From the NCBI GenBank assembly GCA_913056455.1, contig CAJXMJ010000001.1, forward strand, positions 868,001-932,000: a stretch of DNA of 64,000 nucleotides. The letters run 5' to 3'. Positions 10,201-19,555 of this stretch are shown here, piece by piece (the stretch's first letter is position 1; every line of letters starts with the position of its first letter). The DNA is from an uncultured Fodinibius sp. (GTDB lineage Bacteria > Bacteroidota > Rhodothermia > Balneolales > Balneolaceae). The translations under genes were made by a program, and so were the position numbers. The notes under the pieces are model-generated. The model was not told the origin of the DNA. It made no database searches and worked only from the letters and a program-made list of their open reading frames with translations.

Positions 10201-10516
10201 AGATTCCGAGATGATTTTAAAACAGCTCTTGGGAATGTATTGGGAAGGGTTACAGCAGTGTTGCTACTTTTTTCCGGAATCCACATTTGCTTATGCCGAG
10301 GAGATCTATCAAAAAAACGGGGATCCTGAATCGGGTTTATACAAGGCCGGCAATAAATGGATTCGAAATTATGGTTCCTATCCCGGAGAGGGAGAAGATC
10401 CCTACAATAAATTATTGCTCGGGTCCGAAAATCCTTTACAGCAAAATGAATTTAAAACCATTTCCGAGCAGTTTTGGGGTCCGTTCTTTAATGCCATAGT
10501 AGAGGAAGGGGGATAA
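7295..10516 (+). CDS. recC: exodeoxyribonuclease V gamma subunit RecC
   Basis: First gene of the RecBCD operon; RecC is the inactive helicase/nuclease-like subunit that splits the strands and recognises Chi in the RecBCD complex. At 1073 residues it is close to the E. coli length. Typical features are the N-terminal block FVVQNHGVGQWLSLRMAEKEGIAAN, shown here only as QNHGVGQWLSLRMAEKEG, the segment CHSPMREVEVLYDQLLALM, and the region near residue 620 reading GRGVTFSSLMPMRSIPFEVI. RecB starts one base after its stop codon, which points to translational coupling. The Chi sequence of this organism cannot be inferred. Confidence 0.94.
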   Translation: MLKFYYSTELEKLADRLFQELDENPLSDPLDKEIFVVQNHGVGQWLSLRMAEKEGIAANLKFEFPSERIWSLIRLWNDDIPQTLPSDRGPMTWTLMELFEDEQFLDQFENLRHYIDEKDPEQRAMRSWKLASKISDVFDQYLIYRPQMILNWEREQSKLNTKNVEAEKWQAKLWNELIDHWDNPHDENQLHRAQLLKKLWGAIEQGDINKQDLPHRISVFGVSSVSSAFIKTMAKLSKLTNVHFYQLSVDPGINESEQFKNPLLQSLGQEGANFMSLFSEHVNVDLKSVEESKLSEQSLFTAVQSDFKNNDSLSGRKLNVPPADQSIQVHNCHSPMREVEVLYDQLLALMDENPELSPDEILIMTPDIETYAPFIEAVFTTPDEGQPEIPYAIADRGVGGEQPVTDTFLKLLELSESRFKVTDVLDLLDSNPIREAFGFNEDELSRIEQWVGGNQIRWGIDGKDKKDLNLPESDHFTWQAGLRRILLGYAMRSSDERLYDDIYAYHEVESSDDANLAGKLSFFLNQLFSVSDRTDISRKPEEWTKILHDITVRFFPDNRDFYWELSMVREGIDKLSEYASLIDYNHKIPFSIVRRWLAEQLTAQSTGGGRIGRGVTFSSLMPMRSIPFEVIGMIGMNEGAFPKSKIPIEFDLMHLDRQVGDPIQSEQHRYLFLENLLSARSHVYFSYVGQSNRQDTDFPPSVVLREFVDYLEQNYGFNPDRIIQKHPLQAFSPDYYMDDNLFSYSASQLKISRELSDGNSNVVPFMKDSLPEPDGEWKHLSLKDLVAFFQHPAKFLLQNRLGIYLREEEVLTEEREPFTLGGLNNYKVGQELLDRFFKEKPLESYQKNLQAKDMLPEGWTGQRAFQARIKEVRYFGENLNWILDQQQVEDLEVDLQINDFRLRGKLSDIYENARITYRFGRMRPKDIIDLWVKHLCLQVVKPDGHPGISRLFTRHKRKDFVEYRLGPTEDSEMILKQLLGMYWEGLQQCCYFFPESTFAYAEEIYQKNGDPESGLYKAGNKWIRNYGSYPGEGEDPYNKLLLGSENPLQQNEFKTISEQFWGPFFNAIVEEGG

Positions 10517-10517
10517 G

Positions 10518-13500
10518 ATGAAAGAACTTCAGCCATTTGATATTGCGTTCTCTGGTATTAATCTCATTGAGGCAAGTGCAGGAACGGGAAAGACCTATAA
10601 TATTACCTCGTTGTATATTCGGGCACTGATTGAGCATGATATTTCAGTAGGTAAAATTTTGGTTGTAACCTATACCGAAGCAGCCACTAAAGAACTAAAA
10701 GATCGCTTACTGCAGCGAATACGCGAGGCTGTTTCGGTACTTAAGAAGGGTAAAGTTGACAACAAGCATGATCAGTTTCTTCTTGACTTACATCATCATA
10801 CAGATGATAAAGCTCATGCGGTGGAGCGTCTTGAGGGGGCGATACGATCATTTGATGAATCGGCCGTATATACCATCCATGGGTTTTGCTATCAGGCCCT
10901 GCAGGAGCAGGCCTTTGAGAGTCGTGCCATGTACGACGCTGAATTGATAGGTGATGATTCCGATCTGGTTCTTGAGGCGGTGGATGACTATTGGCGTAAT
11001 TGGGTGGCTGAGGTAACAGAAGAACCTCAAAAACAGCCATTGTTGGATTTGTTGTTAGACAGGGGATATGAGCCCGAAAAGTTAGCTAGTGAGCTTAAAC
11101 CTTATCTTGGAAAGCCCTACCTGAAGGTTCTTCCTGAGAACATATCATCGGTCGATGAGATAGAAAGCAAATTACAGGAACTACGCAATATATATGTGAA
11201 GTTACGGGATAACTGGTTTAGCGACCGCGAGAAAATTTTATCCCTGCTGTTGTCCGATTCGTTAAATGGTCGAAAATATAGGAAAGACTATTTGGCCAGC
11301 TGGTTTGGATATATGGATGAGTTTTTGTCATCTGATGGACTAATCACTATTAAACCCTTCGATCAGTTTTCAAACTTTAGCAGATTAACGCTCGAAGATA
11401 ATCTCAATAAAGGATATGGAGAAATTCCGTCTCATCCTTTTTTTGGTCTGATTGAGAAGTATTTAACGGTATTGGACTCGGTATTGCTATTTGAAATTAC
11501 ATTCAAGAAAGACCTTCTGGAATATTTGTGGGATGAACTTGACCAGAAAAAGGAGGACCTGCAGGTCTTATCATATGATGATCTGTTGCTGCGATTGCGT
11601 AATGCTCTCGTTGACGGTGAACGCGGGGATATATTATCTGACAAGTTTAGAGATAAATATCCTATCGCCATGGTAGATGAGTTTCAGGATACTGATCCAA
11701 ACCAGTATGAGATATTTCGTCGGATTTACGCGGGAAACACTGAGTCAGCATTGTTTTTGATAGGTGATCCCAAACAGTCAATATACAGTTTTCGCGGTGC
11801 AGATGTGTATTCCTATCTGAAGGCCAAGCGTGATGCTCCCGAGGAAAATACCTTTGATTTGGGACGCAATTTCCGCTCCGTTCCGAAACTTTTAGAAGGA
11901 TTTAATACGCTTTTTGGGGAACATGGTAATCCATTTATCCTTGATCGTATCGCATACGATCCGGTACAACCGGGTATGGATAAAGATCATTATGAGGAGC
12001 TATCAGAACATGGAGAATCCTATCCGCCGATCCGCTTTCGCAGCATACCGCTGGGAGAGGAAGAGCAGCTTAATAAGGGTGAGGCCGAAGAGCTGGCGGC
12101 CGAAGATACAGCTCGGGAAATTTACCGAATGATTGAGGAAGGGAAAGTTGGAAAAGCCACAATCGGGGGAGCGAAAGTTAAGGCAAAAGATATTGCCGTT
12201 TTGGTGAGAACCCATAAACAGGCTGATCTGATGAGTGATGTATTACGTGAGAAGGGGATTAAAAGCGTGCAATATAGTCAAAAAAGCGTTTTTGAAAGTG
12301 ATGAGGCACGTCAGCTCGAGATATTTCTAAAAGCTATAACGGAGCCCACTAATGAGAATCTTATTACAACGGCTCTTGCCTTACCTCTGACCGCGTACAG
12401 TGCGAATGATCTTATTGATATTAAGGCGGATGAAGATCGATGGGTTTCACTATTGGATCAATTCGCTGAATGGCACAGCATCTGGCAGGATAAAGGATTT
12501 TCGCCGATGTTTCGGTCCATACTTAAAGAGGCTAATATATCTGAACATCTTATAAGGTATCCTGATGGAGAACGCAAAATTACTAACTTGCTTCACGTGG
12601 GAGAGCTGATGCAGGCTGAGGCTCAGCAGCAAAAGGAGGGTATGAGAAGCATGGTTAAATGGCTGGCTCGAAAAAGAGAGGAAGAATCCGGTGATCGCGA
12701 CGAAGAACAATTGCGGCTGGAAAGTGACCAGGAGTTGGTGAAAATTGTAACCATGCATCGAAGTAAAGGACTGGAATATCCCATTGTGTTCTGTCCGTTT
12801 TTATGGTATGGGCCGCGTTTCCAAGATCAAGGTAAGCCATTGGTTTATCACGATCCCCAAAATTTTGAACGGACTTATTTAGACTTAAATGGGAAATCTG
12901 ACGGTGATCGTAGCGAAAAACGGTTACTTGCAGCTCGTGAAGAACTGGCGGAGAGCCTTCGTCTGGCGTATGTAGCCATGACTCGGGCAGAGCACTGCTG
13001 TTACTTGAGTTGGGCTTATGCCAAAAGATCGGAGTTTTCTCCGCTTGGCTATCTGCTGAGTGATCCTCAACAATGTGATGAGCAGTTAAAAGAGGCTGTT
13101 CAAAAAAGCTACAATGCCGTTGGACCACAACAGTTTGATAATGAAATTCAGCGACTATGTGAACACTACCCATCACTTTTTATGATGGATAGGCCGCCGC
13201 TGGAGGAATCATTAAACAAGCAATCAGATTTATTTAATGATTCCAATGATGAGCTAATGTCTGCTAAAACGTTTGAACGAGCGTTGCCTATCTCAACAAG
13301 TTATGACGTATCCAGTTTTTCATCACTTAGCAGCTGGATGGAGGATGATGATCCTGACGTGCCGGATTATGATCAATTTACTGATTATGGAGATTACGAG
13401 GTACAGGAGGATCTACCTGAAAAAGAAACAATGTTTGCCTTTCCAAAAGGACCACAACCGGGAACGTGTATTCACAACATTTTCGAGGATTATTATTCTG

Positions 13501-14132
13501 AATCGAAGGACAAGGATGAGGTCATCATTAATCAATTGCAGCTAAATGGTATCGATTTGGACTGGAAAGAGACTGTTTCCGATATGCTTGAACTGGTTAT
13601 AGAAAAGCCACTCCATGAGGATTTTCAAGATCTAACCTTGTCTGCTGTACAAAACAGCCAGATACCGGAGATGGAATTCTATTATCAAAATGAGGAAATT
13701 AAAACGCGCCAACTATTATCAATAATCAGAAATGGGGCTGCTCCGGATTGGGGAAATAAGGCCAGGGCGGCATCCGGATTTTTAAAAGGGTTTATCGACT
13801 TGACGTTTAAGTTTGAGGACAAGTATTATCTACTGGATTATAAGACCAATTATCTTGGCAATTCGATATCTGACTATTGTCAGGAGGAGTTGGAGCATGA
13901 AATGAGGGAGGCCTCCTACGATCTACAGTATCATATTTATACAGTGGCACTTCACCGATATTTAACAAAGCGATTGCCCGATTATTCGTATTACGAACAT
14001 TTTGGAGGAGCATTTTATCTCTTTTTACGAGGAATGAACAAGGACGGAAGTGAAGGTATTTTCTTTGATAAACCCAACAAAGATGTGATAACGGCATTGG
14101 ATGATTATATCAGGGGAGGTAGCGATGGATAA
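10518..14132 (+). CDS. recB: exodeoxyribonuclease V beta subunit RecB
   Basis: UvrD/Rep-type helicase fused to a C-terminal nuclease; it moves 3'-5' and cuts both strands in the RecBCD enzyme. The Walker A EASAGTGKT is at residues 18-26, the Walker B region reads AMVDEFQDTDPNQYEIF, motif III follows at LIGDPKQSIYSFRGAD, and motif VI includes RLAYVAMTRAEH. The nuclease active site LDYKTNY lies near residue 1105. The length, 1204 residues, matches the family. The stop codon overlaps the start of recD by eight bases. All catalytic motifs are intact, so the complex should be active in break repair and in degrading linear DNA. Confidence 0.95.
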   Translation: MKELQPFDIAFSGINLIEASAGTGKTYNITSLYIRALIEHDISVGKILVVTYTEAATKELKDRLLQRIREAVSVLKKGKVDNKHDQFLLDLHHHTDDKAHAVERLEGAIRSFDESAVYTIHGFCYQALQEQAFESRAMYDAELIGDDSDLVLEAVDDYWRNWVAEVTEEPQKQPLLDLLLDRGYEPEKLASELKPYLGKPYLKVLPENISSVDEIESKLQELRNIYVKLRDNWFSDREKILSLLLSDSLNGRKYRKDYLASWFGYMDEFLSSDGLITIKPFDQFSNFSRLTLEDNLNKGYGEIPSHPFFGLIEKYLTVLDSVLLFEITFKKDLLEYLWDELDQKKEDLQVLSYDDLLLRLRNALVDGERGDILSDKFRDKYPIAMVDEFQDTDPNQYEIFRRIYAGNTESALFLIGDPKQSIYSFRGADVYSYLKAKRDAPEENTFDLGRNFRSVPKLLEGFNTLFGEHGNPFILDRIAYDPVQPGMDKDHYEELSEHGESYPPIRFRSIPLGEEEQLNKGEAEELAAEDTAREIYRMIEEGKVGKATIGGAKVKAKDIAVLVRTHKQADLMSDVLREKGIKSVQYSQKSVFESDEARQLEIFLKAITEPTNENLITTALALPLTAYSANDLIDIKADEDRWVSLLDQFAEWHSIWQDKGFSPMFRSILKEANISEHLIRYPDGERKITNLLHVGELMQAEAQQQKEGMRSMVKWLARKREEESGDRDEEQLRLESDQELVKIVTMHRSKGLEYPIVFCPFLWYGPRFQDQGKPLVYHDPQNFERTYLDLNGKSDGDRSEKRLLAAREELAESLRLAYVAMTRAEHCCYLSWAYAKRSEFSPLGYLLSDPQQCDEQLKEAVQKSYNAVGPQQFDNEIQRLCEHYPSLFMMDRPPLEESLNKQSDLFNDSNDELMSAKTFERALPISTSYDVSSFSSLSSWMEDDDPDVPDYDQFTDYGDYEVQEDLPEKETMFAFPKGPQPGTCIHNIFEDYYSESKDKDEVIINQLQLNGIDLDWKETVSDMLELVIEKPLHEDFQDLTLSAVQNSQIPEMEFYYQNEEIKTRQLLSIIRNGAAPDWGNKARAASGFLKGFIDLTFKFEDKYYLLDYKTNYLGNSISDYCQEELEHEMREASYDLQYHIYTVALHRYLTKRLPDYSYYEHFGGAFYLFLRGMNKDGSEGIFFDKPNKDVITALDDYIRGGSDG

Positions 14133-15963
14133 TATTATGCAGGAGCTGGATAAGCTTCGCCATAAAGAAATAATTCGTCCCATAGATCTGGAACTGTGCC
14201 GTTTTTTAGAGGATCGCCATTCAAATATTTCTCCCAAAGTACTGAAGGCTGCCTGTTTAGTCAGTTATCTATATCAACAGGGGCATGTATGTTTACCGTT
14301 GGTTGATTATGCCGGGGAACCTCTTTTTGAGGATGAGGAGGGAGATTCAATTTTGAGAGCTCCGGCCCTGACCCCATGGCTTTCAGCTTTGATGAAATGT
14401 GCCGCGGTTGGTAAACCGGGTGAATATAAACCGCTTATCTTGAACGATTCGGACCGCTTGTATATGCATAAGTTGTGGCACTATGAGCGTACGTTGGGCG
14501 AAGAGTTGGTGAAACGAAGTCGACAACAGGATGATAACATCAATGAATCGCTTTTGCATGATGGGTTGAGTCGTCTTTTTACTGATTCAACTCAAGAACC
14601 GGACTGGCAGCAAGTGGCGGCAGTAACCTCTATTCGGAACAACCTTTCCATTATTTCAGGCGGACCCGGAACAGGTAAAACATCCACTGTAGTACGGGTT
14701 CTGGCATTGATTTTAGAGCAATATCAAGATAGAGAAAAGATGCCGAATATTGCCTTAGCAGCTCCAACAGGAAAGGCGGCAGCACGACTTCAAGATTCGA
14801 TAATAGGTGCGAAAGAGGAGCTAAATGTTACTGATGAAATTCAAGAAGAAATCCCGGAAAAGGCACAAACCCTACATCAACTACTGGGTGCCCGTCGATA
14901 TAGCTCACAGTTTAAGCACAATGCCGATAATCCTGTTCCATACGATCTGGTGGTGGTCGATGAAGCCTCGATGATTGATCAGGCATTGATGAGTAAGCTC
15001 GCTGAAGCATTATCTAATGATACCCGCCTAATATTGTTAGGAGATAAAGATCAGCTGGCTTCGGTAGAGGCCGGGTCGGTGCTTGGTGACATTTGTGATA
15101 TAGAAAGTAATCAGTTTTCTGAAAATTACACCGACTGGCTGAATACCTTCTCATTTAATATTCCTGATGAATTTATGGTCCACAAGCCCAATCCTCTTAC
15201 AGATAATATTACGCTTCTTACCAAGAGTTATCGTTTTTCTTCTGATAGCGGAATTGCCCGATTAGGGAAAGAAGTTAACAGAGGACATGGGGATCGTACT
15301 TTATTACTGCTTGAGTCAAATGATGTAGATGATGCCGTATTTAAGGATATTGCTAATAACGCGGAGTTAGAATCCCTTTTAGAAAAGAAGATCCCAACGT
15401 ATTTTAAAGATATTTTGGACTCAGAAAGTCCTCATGAAGCCGTCAGACAGATAAATAAGCTGGGTATTTTAACAGCACACCGTAAGGGGCCACGGGGTAT
15501 TGAACACCTAAATAAAATTGTGGAAAGAATACTGCAAGATCACTCACTCATCCCCAAATATGCGCAATGGTATCCCGGGAAACCGGTTATCATCAACACC
15601 AACAATTATACACTGGAGTTGTTCAATGGAGATATCGGAGTGTGTTTGCCTGATCAAAATGGGGATCTTAAGGTATACTTTGAGGATGAAGGAGAGGTAA
15701 GGGATATAATGCCCGGCAGGCTTCCTGATCATAATACAGCATATGCATTAACAGTTCATAAAAGCCAGGGATCCGAATTTGATGAAGTGATGTTGGTATT
15801 ACCGCGAACAGTATCAAAAGTGGTGAACAGGGAGCTTTTATATACGGCTATTACAAGGGCACGCAAAAAAATTATTATTGGAGGCAACAAAACAATACTG
15901 ACAAAGGGTATACAGCGACAGATTCGCCGCGCATCGGGGTTAAGAGACTATATTTGGCCATAA
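14125..15963 (+). CDS. recD: exodeoxyribonuclease V alpha subunit RecD
   Basis: SF1B 5'-3' helicase subunit of RecBCD. The Walker A SGGPGTGKTSTVVRVLAL lies near residue 180, Walker B is VVVDEASMIDQ, and the C-terminal UvrD-like motif is ALTVHKSQGSEFDEV. I start it at 14125, giving 612 residues, because this ATG has a GGGGAGG Shine-Dalgarno sequence about six bases upstream, inside the end of recB, and the frames overlap by ATGGATAA. The ATG at 14101 would place the start further inside recB. A terminator at 16138-16176 closes the operon. Confidence 0.94.
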   Translation: MDNIMQELDKLRHKEIIRPIDLELCRFLEDRHSNISPKVLKAACLVSYLYQQGHVCLPLVDYAGEPLFEDEEGDSILRAPALTPWLSALMKCAAVGKPGEYKPLILNDSDRLYMHKLWHYERTLGEELVKRSRQQDDNINESLLHDGLSRLFTDSTQEPDWQQVAAVTSIRNNLSIISGGPGTGKTSTVVRVLALILEQYQDREKMPNIALAAPTGKAAARLQDSIIGAKEELNVTDEIQEEIPEKAQTLHQLLGARRYSSQFKHNADNPVPYDLVVVDEASMIDQALMSKLAEALSNDTRLILLGDKDQLASVEAGSVLGDICDIESNQFSENYTDWLNTFSFNIPDEFMVHKPNPLTDNITLLTKSYRFSSDSGIARLGKEVNRGHGDRTLLLLESNDVDDAVFKDIANNAELESLLEKKIPTYFKDILDSESPHEAVRQINKLGILTAHRKGPRGIEHLNKIVERILQDHSLIPKYAQWYPGKPVIINTNNYTLELFNGDIGVCLPDQNGDLKVYFEDEGEVRDIMPGRLPDHNTAYALTVHKSQGSEFDEVMLVLPRTVSKVVNRELLYTAITRARKKIIIGGNKTILTKGIQRQIRRASGLRDYIWP

Positions 15964-16137
15964 AAAGTGCCTGTATGCCCTAATAAATGGTTGATCCGGC
16001 CGTTATCATATCTCATATAATAAATTTAAAAAAGTTGGAACAAAGCTGAACGATTTGAGTAATAATAATTGAACATACTGATCCCTGGTTACTTATCTAT
16101 TGTAACCATTGATTTGTACCCCGAAAAGCCAACGTAC

Positions 16138-16176
16138 AAAACAGGACCGGTTGATCCCGGTCCTGTTTATTTTTTG
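16138..16176 (+). terminator. intrinsic terminator after recBCD
   Basis: The arms ACAGGACCGG (16141-16150) and CCGGTCCTGT (16157-16166) pair perfectly around a six-base loop and are followed by TTATTTTTT. It lies 175 bases after the recD stop and upstream of the ppa start, so it most likely ends the recBCD transcript. Its position also argues against any ppa start before 16180. Confidence 0.8.
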
Positions 16177-16242
16177 CCCTTCCTAACCCGTGATTTTTTA
16201 ATATCTTATAGGTTCGCAATTAACCCAATCTATGTACAAGAT

Positions 16243-16938
16243 ATGAAACGTTCTCAAATTCGTCGTTTTTTAAAACTTTCCAAGCTATTTTCTAAACCTC
16301 ATCCATGGCATGGCATTGATATTGGGGAAAATACTCCTGATGTGGTGAAGGTGTTTATTGAGATTGTTCCGGGAGATACGATGAAATATGAACTGGATAA
16401 AGATAGCGGCTATCTTAAAGTAGATCGTCCGCAGCGTTTTTCAAATATTTGTCCCATGCCGTATGGATTTATCCCTCAGACTTTGTGTGATGAGCGTGTG
16501 GGACAATATTGTATGAAAAAGACGGGACGAGATGATATTGATGGGGATCAGGATCCGTTGGATATTTGTGTAATAACCGAAAGAAATATTCCTCACGGGA
16601 ATATCATTCTTGATGCCATTCCCGTGGGCGGATTTCGTATGATTGACGGGGAGGAGGCTGATGATAAAATTATTGCCGTAATGAAAGGCGATGCTTCGTT
16701 TGGAGGTATGAAAGATATTCAGGATGTACCCAACCACATCGTCGAACGATTGTCCCATTATTTTCTGACCTATAAACAGCGACCGTTTAGTGATGAAAAA
16801 AGGGAGGTGGAGATCACGCATATCTATAATCAAAAGGAAGCAAAAGAGGTTATTAGCCGAAGCGTAAAGGATTATAACAACCGATTTAACATTGATAAGA
16901 AAGAATTGTTTGAACTTATAGGTTCAGGCCTTGAGTAG
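16243..16938 (+). CDS. ppa: inorganic pyrophosphatase (soluble, family I)
   Basis: Hydrolyses pyrophosphate to phosphate in the cytoplasm and so pulls biosynthetic reactions forward. The family I signature DGDQDPLDI is present, along with the substrate loop YGFIPQTLC and the lysine/tyrosine-rich FLTYKQR near the C-terminus. I chose the ATG at 16243 (MKRSQIRRFLKLSKLF) because an open frame extends upstream to 16069 only by running through the recBCD terminator hairpin. The resulting 231 residues are slightly long for a bacterial enzyme and closer to longer forms of the family. Confidence 0.9.
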   Translation: MKRSQIRRFLKLSKLFSKPHPWHGIDIGENTPDVVKVFIEIVPGDTMKYELDKDSGYLKVDRPQRFSNICPMPYGFIPQTLCDERVGQYCMKKTGRDDIDGDQDPLDICVITERNIPHGNIILDAIPVGGFRMIDGEEADDKIIAVMKGDASFGGMKDIQDVPNHIVERLSHYFLTYKQRPFSDEKREVEITHIYNQKEAKEVISRSVKDYNNRFNIDKKELFELIGSGLE

Positions 16939-16943
16939 ATCAA

Positions 16944-16981
16944 ATAAAAAAGCCCGACAGTATTGAACACTGTCAGGCTTA
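16944..16981 (-). terminator. intrinsic terminator of the FKBP gene
   Basis: On the minus strand the sequence reads AAGCCTGACAGT, an eight-base loop, then ACTGTCGGGCTT running into a TTTTTT tract at 16945-16950. There is one mismatch in the 12-bp stem. The T-run lies only on the minus-strand side, so it serves mainly the FKBP gene, though the hairpin may also slow transcripts from ppa. Confidence 0.75.
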
Positions 16982-17001
16982 GAAGGAAAACAAACTGAAA
17001 G

Positions 17002-17736
17002 TTACTGTTCTGTAGTATCCTCAGGATTAACTTTAAGTAGTTCTACCTCAAAAATAAGAGTTTCATTCGGACCGATCTTTCCGCCGGGTGGAGGATTTTG
17101 TCCATAAGCTAAATCTCCCGGTATAAAGAATTTATATTTAGCTCCCTCTTTCATCAGCTGCAGTCCCTCGGTCCAACCGGGTATAACACGATTTAAAGGG
17201 AAAGTAGCAGGCTCGCCACGCTCATAGGAGCTATCGAATACAGTTCCATCTATAAGCGTTCCTTCGTAATCAACTCTGACTTGATCCCCTTCGCTCGGGG
17301 ATGGACCTGTTCCTTCTTCAAGAACTTTGTACTGCAGGCCACTATCGGTAATTTTAACCCCTTCTTTTTCTTTGTTTTCAGCCAGGAATTCTTCTCCTTC
17401 TTTTTTATTACCCTTGCTCTGCTTTATTTTCTTTTGTTGAGCTTGCTGTCGTGCCTTAATCTGAAATTTTTGAATGGCCTGTTTCATTTCAACATCAGAA
17501 AGTAATGCTTCTTGCTCTTTCAGGGCCTGTTCCAATCCGGCTTTTACGAGTTTTGGATCAATGTCTTCACTCATGCCACTTTCGGCCATAAACTGTCCGT
17601 TTTGGAATCCCAGGCTGTAGCTGAGGCTGTCAGCCTCAGTTTCAAGAGAGATATTCCCCGAGGCACCGGAGTTACAACCGGCAAAGGCAAGGGAACCGGC
17701 TAAAAGGAAACAAAAGATATATGTTGTATACTTCAT
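17002..17736 (-). CDS. FKBP-type peptidyl-prolyl isomerase lipoprotein (Mip/FkpA-like)
   Basis: Catalyses cis-trans isomerisation of proline peptide bonds, here as a lipid-anchored envelope chaperone. A signal peptide ends in the lipobox AFAG-C21. Residues 28-115 form the helical dimerisation domain found in FkpA and Mip, including the basic stretch KARQQAQQKKIKQ. The catalytic FKBP domain follows, with GDQVRVDYEGTLIDGTVFDS, VIPGWTEGLQLMKEG and the YGQNPPPGGKIGPNETLIF end. The length of 244 residues is normal. The gene is monocistronic, with its own terminator at 16944-16981. Confidence 0.92.
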   Translation of the reverse strand: MKYTTYIFCFLLAGSLAFAGCNSGASGNISLETEADSLSYSLGFQNGQFMAESGMSEDIDPKLVKAGLEQALKEQEALLSDVEMKQAIQKFQIKARQQAQQKKIKQSKGNKKEGEEFLAENKEKEGVKITDSGLQYKVLEEGTGPSPSEGDQVRVDYEGTLIDGTVFDSSYERGEPATFPLNRVIPGWTEGLQLMKEGAKYKFFIPGDLAYGQNPPPGGKIGPNETLIFEVELLKVNPEDTTEQ

Positions 17737-17917
17737 AAATATTCGTAAAGGTTAATTCTTGTTATGAATTTCTATATATAGCGTTCGAAGTTATCTAAAT
17801 TTTAGCTTTTAAAAAATCGCAGACTCTGTTAAGTGAATTGCTTAGAAAATCGTATCTTAGGGCTTCCTATTCACAGGAATACTATTACATCGTAATCAGA
17901 AATTAAAGGAAAGCATA

Positions 17918-19549
17918 TTGAGTTTCGAGAAGTTTAATTTGAGCAATGAGCTCATGATGGGGTTAAGGGATTTGCGATACAGCGAACCTACACCCATCCA
18001 GGAAGAATGTATCCCACTTATTTTAAACGGTAAAGATGTTATTGGTGCTGCCCAGACAGGAACCGGGAAAACAGGAGCGTTTGTTATCCCTTTGTTACAG
18101 AAGATCACCCACAATAAGTCTGACGATACGCAGGCCCTTATCCTGTCGCCAACACGTGAGCTTGCACAACAGATTGAGGAGCAAATCTTTGCATTGGGTT
18201 ATCATACCGGTATAACTTCTGCAACAGTTACCGGTGGCAGTGATTACGGAACCCAGGTTAAAGCCATACGGGCAGGAGTGGATATTATTGTAGCTACCCC
18301 CGGTCGGCTGATTGATCAAATGAATGTGCTGAATCTTGATTTCAGTGGCTTGGAGTACCTCGTCTTGGATGAAGCCGATCGAATGCTTGATATGGGATTT
18401 TTACCTGATGTGATGAAAATTGTAGAACAGCTCCCCAAAGAGCGTCAAACAATGCTTTTCTCAGCTACCATGGTTGAGGAGGTACAAAAAGTCGTTGATC
18501 AGGTGATGGTAGATCCTGTAGAAGTAGAGTTTGAAGTATCTAAACCGGCTGACAGTGTCGATCAACAGATCTACTTTGTACATCCCAAAAAGAAGCTTTC
18601 TCTCTTTGAACAACTTTTTGATGCTGAGAAGTATAAAACAGCTATTGTTTTTTGCGCTACAAAACGCGGAACCGATGAGGTCGAGAGGATGCTCAAAAAG
18701 CGCGGTGTCAACGCAGTGAGTATGCACGGTGATCGAGACCAGCAGGAACGGAACGAAGCATTGCGACTATTTAAGAATAAGACGCATCCCGTGATGGTGG
18801 CTACAGATGTACTATCGCGTGGTATTGATATCGATGACGTATCACTTATTGTCAACTTTGATGTGCCGAATAACCCCGAGGATTATATTCACCGTATTGG
18901 TCGTACCGGCCGATACGATAAAGAGGGTACGGCCATTACGTTTGTGAGTAATAAAGACAAGAAGTATTACCATGCTATTAAGAATGTGGTTGGTGATCAG
19001 TTAACGGTCAAGGAGATTCCGGATGAAAGTTCGTCAGAAGGGGAAGACAGAGAGAAAAAAGAACGTTCACCCAAGAAAGAATCTACAAAACCATCAGAGA
19101 AACAGGAAAAGAAAGGAGAAAAAAAGAAAAAACCTGTTTCGAGGGAAGAAAGCAAGTTTGCGAAGGAGTCTGGTAAGAAGAATAATGGGGATCAGGAGAA
19201 CAAGCAGGAAAAAGAAGCTGAGAAGCCCAAAAAGAAAGCGGATAAACAGAAGCCCAAACAGAAAAAGGAGCGAAAACCGCGACCAAGTAGTTCCAAGGGA
19301 ACATCAAAAAGACAGAAAAAATCAACGAATGGAAGGTCCGAAAATAAGAAAAGCTCTCCTAAGAAAAATGATTCAGCCCGATCCGGCAAAAATATAAACA
19401 TTCCCAAGCATATAAGAGAAGCGGAACAAGAGGAGGAAGATATTTTTCAGCCCGAAATTATAGAAAAGGCTGTTGCCCGAAACCGACGATCGTTTAAGCC
19501 TGCAAAAGGAATATGGGGCGTTATAAAAAGTTTTATTCCAAAGTTATAG
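17918..19549 (+). CDS. DEAD-box RNA helicase with long basic tail
   Basis: ATP-dependent RNA helicase, probably acting in ribosome assembly or RNA turnover. The Q motif region starts at SFEKFNLS; motif I is AAQTGTGKTGAF, motif II DEAD, motif III SAT, and motif VI HRIGRTGR. After about residue 375 the sequence becomes a low-complexity Lys/Glu/Ser-rich tail of roughly 150 residues, probably disordered and RNA-binding, which ends in the ordered stretch FKPAKGIWGVIKSFIPKL. The start is TTG at 17918, supported by AAAGGA upstream and because SFEKFNLS is a usual start in this family. A small lipoprotein gene follows after six bases. Confidence 0.92.
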   Translation: MSFEKFNLSNELMMGLRDLRYSEPTPIQEECIPLILNGKDVIGAAQTGTGKTGAFVIPLLQKITHNKSDDTQALILSPTRELAQQIEEQIFALGYHTGITSATVTGGSDYGTQVKAIRAGVDIIVATPGRLIDQMNVLNLDFSGLEYLVLDEADRMLDMGFLPDVMKIVEQLPKERQTMLFSATMVEEVQKVVDQVMVDPVEVEFEVSKPADSVDQQIYFVHPKKKLSLFEQLFDAEKYKTAIVFCATKRGTDEVERMLKKRGVNAVSMHGDRDQQERNEALRLFKNKTHPVMVATDVLSRGIDIDDVSLIVNFDVPNNPEDYIHRIGRTGRYDKEGTAITFVSNKDKKYYHAIKNVVGDQLTVKEIPDESSSEGEDREKKERSPKKESTKPSEKQEKKGEKKKKPVSREESKFAKESGKKNNGDQENKQEKEAEKPKKKADKQKPKQKKERKPRPSSSKGTSKRQKKSTNGRSENKKSSPKKNDSARSGKNINIPKHIREAEQEEEDIFQPEIIEKAVARNRRSFKPAKGIWGVIKSFIPKL

Positions 19550-19555
19550 CAGAGT

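Noticed and set aside
12655-13176. Open frame of 173 codons on the minus strand inside recB
   Set aside because: It lies antisense within a strongly conserved recB region and has no recognisable domain or start signal; it is a shadow of recB codon use.
16069-16242. A 58-residue N-terminal extension of the pyrophosphatase from a TTG
   Set aside because: It runs through the recBCD terminator hairpin at 16138-16176 and shows no similarity to the family; the ATG at 16243 fits the enzyme.
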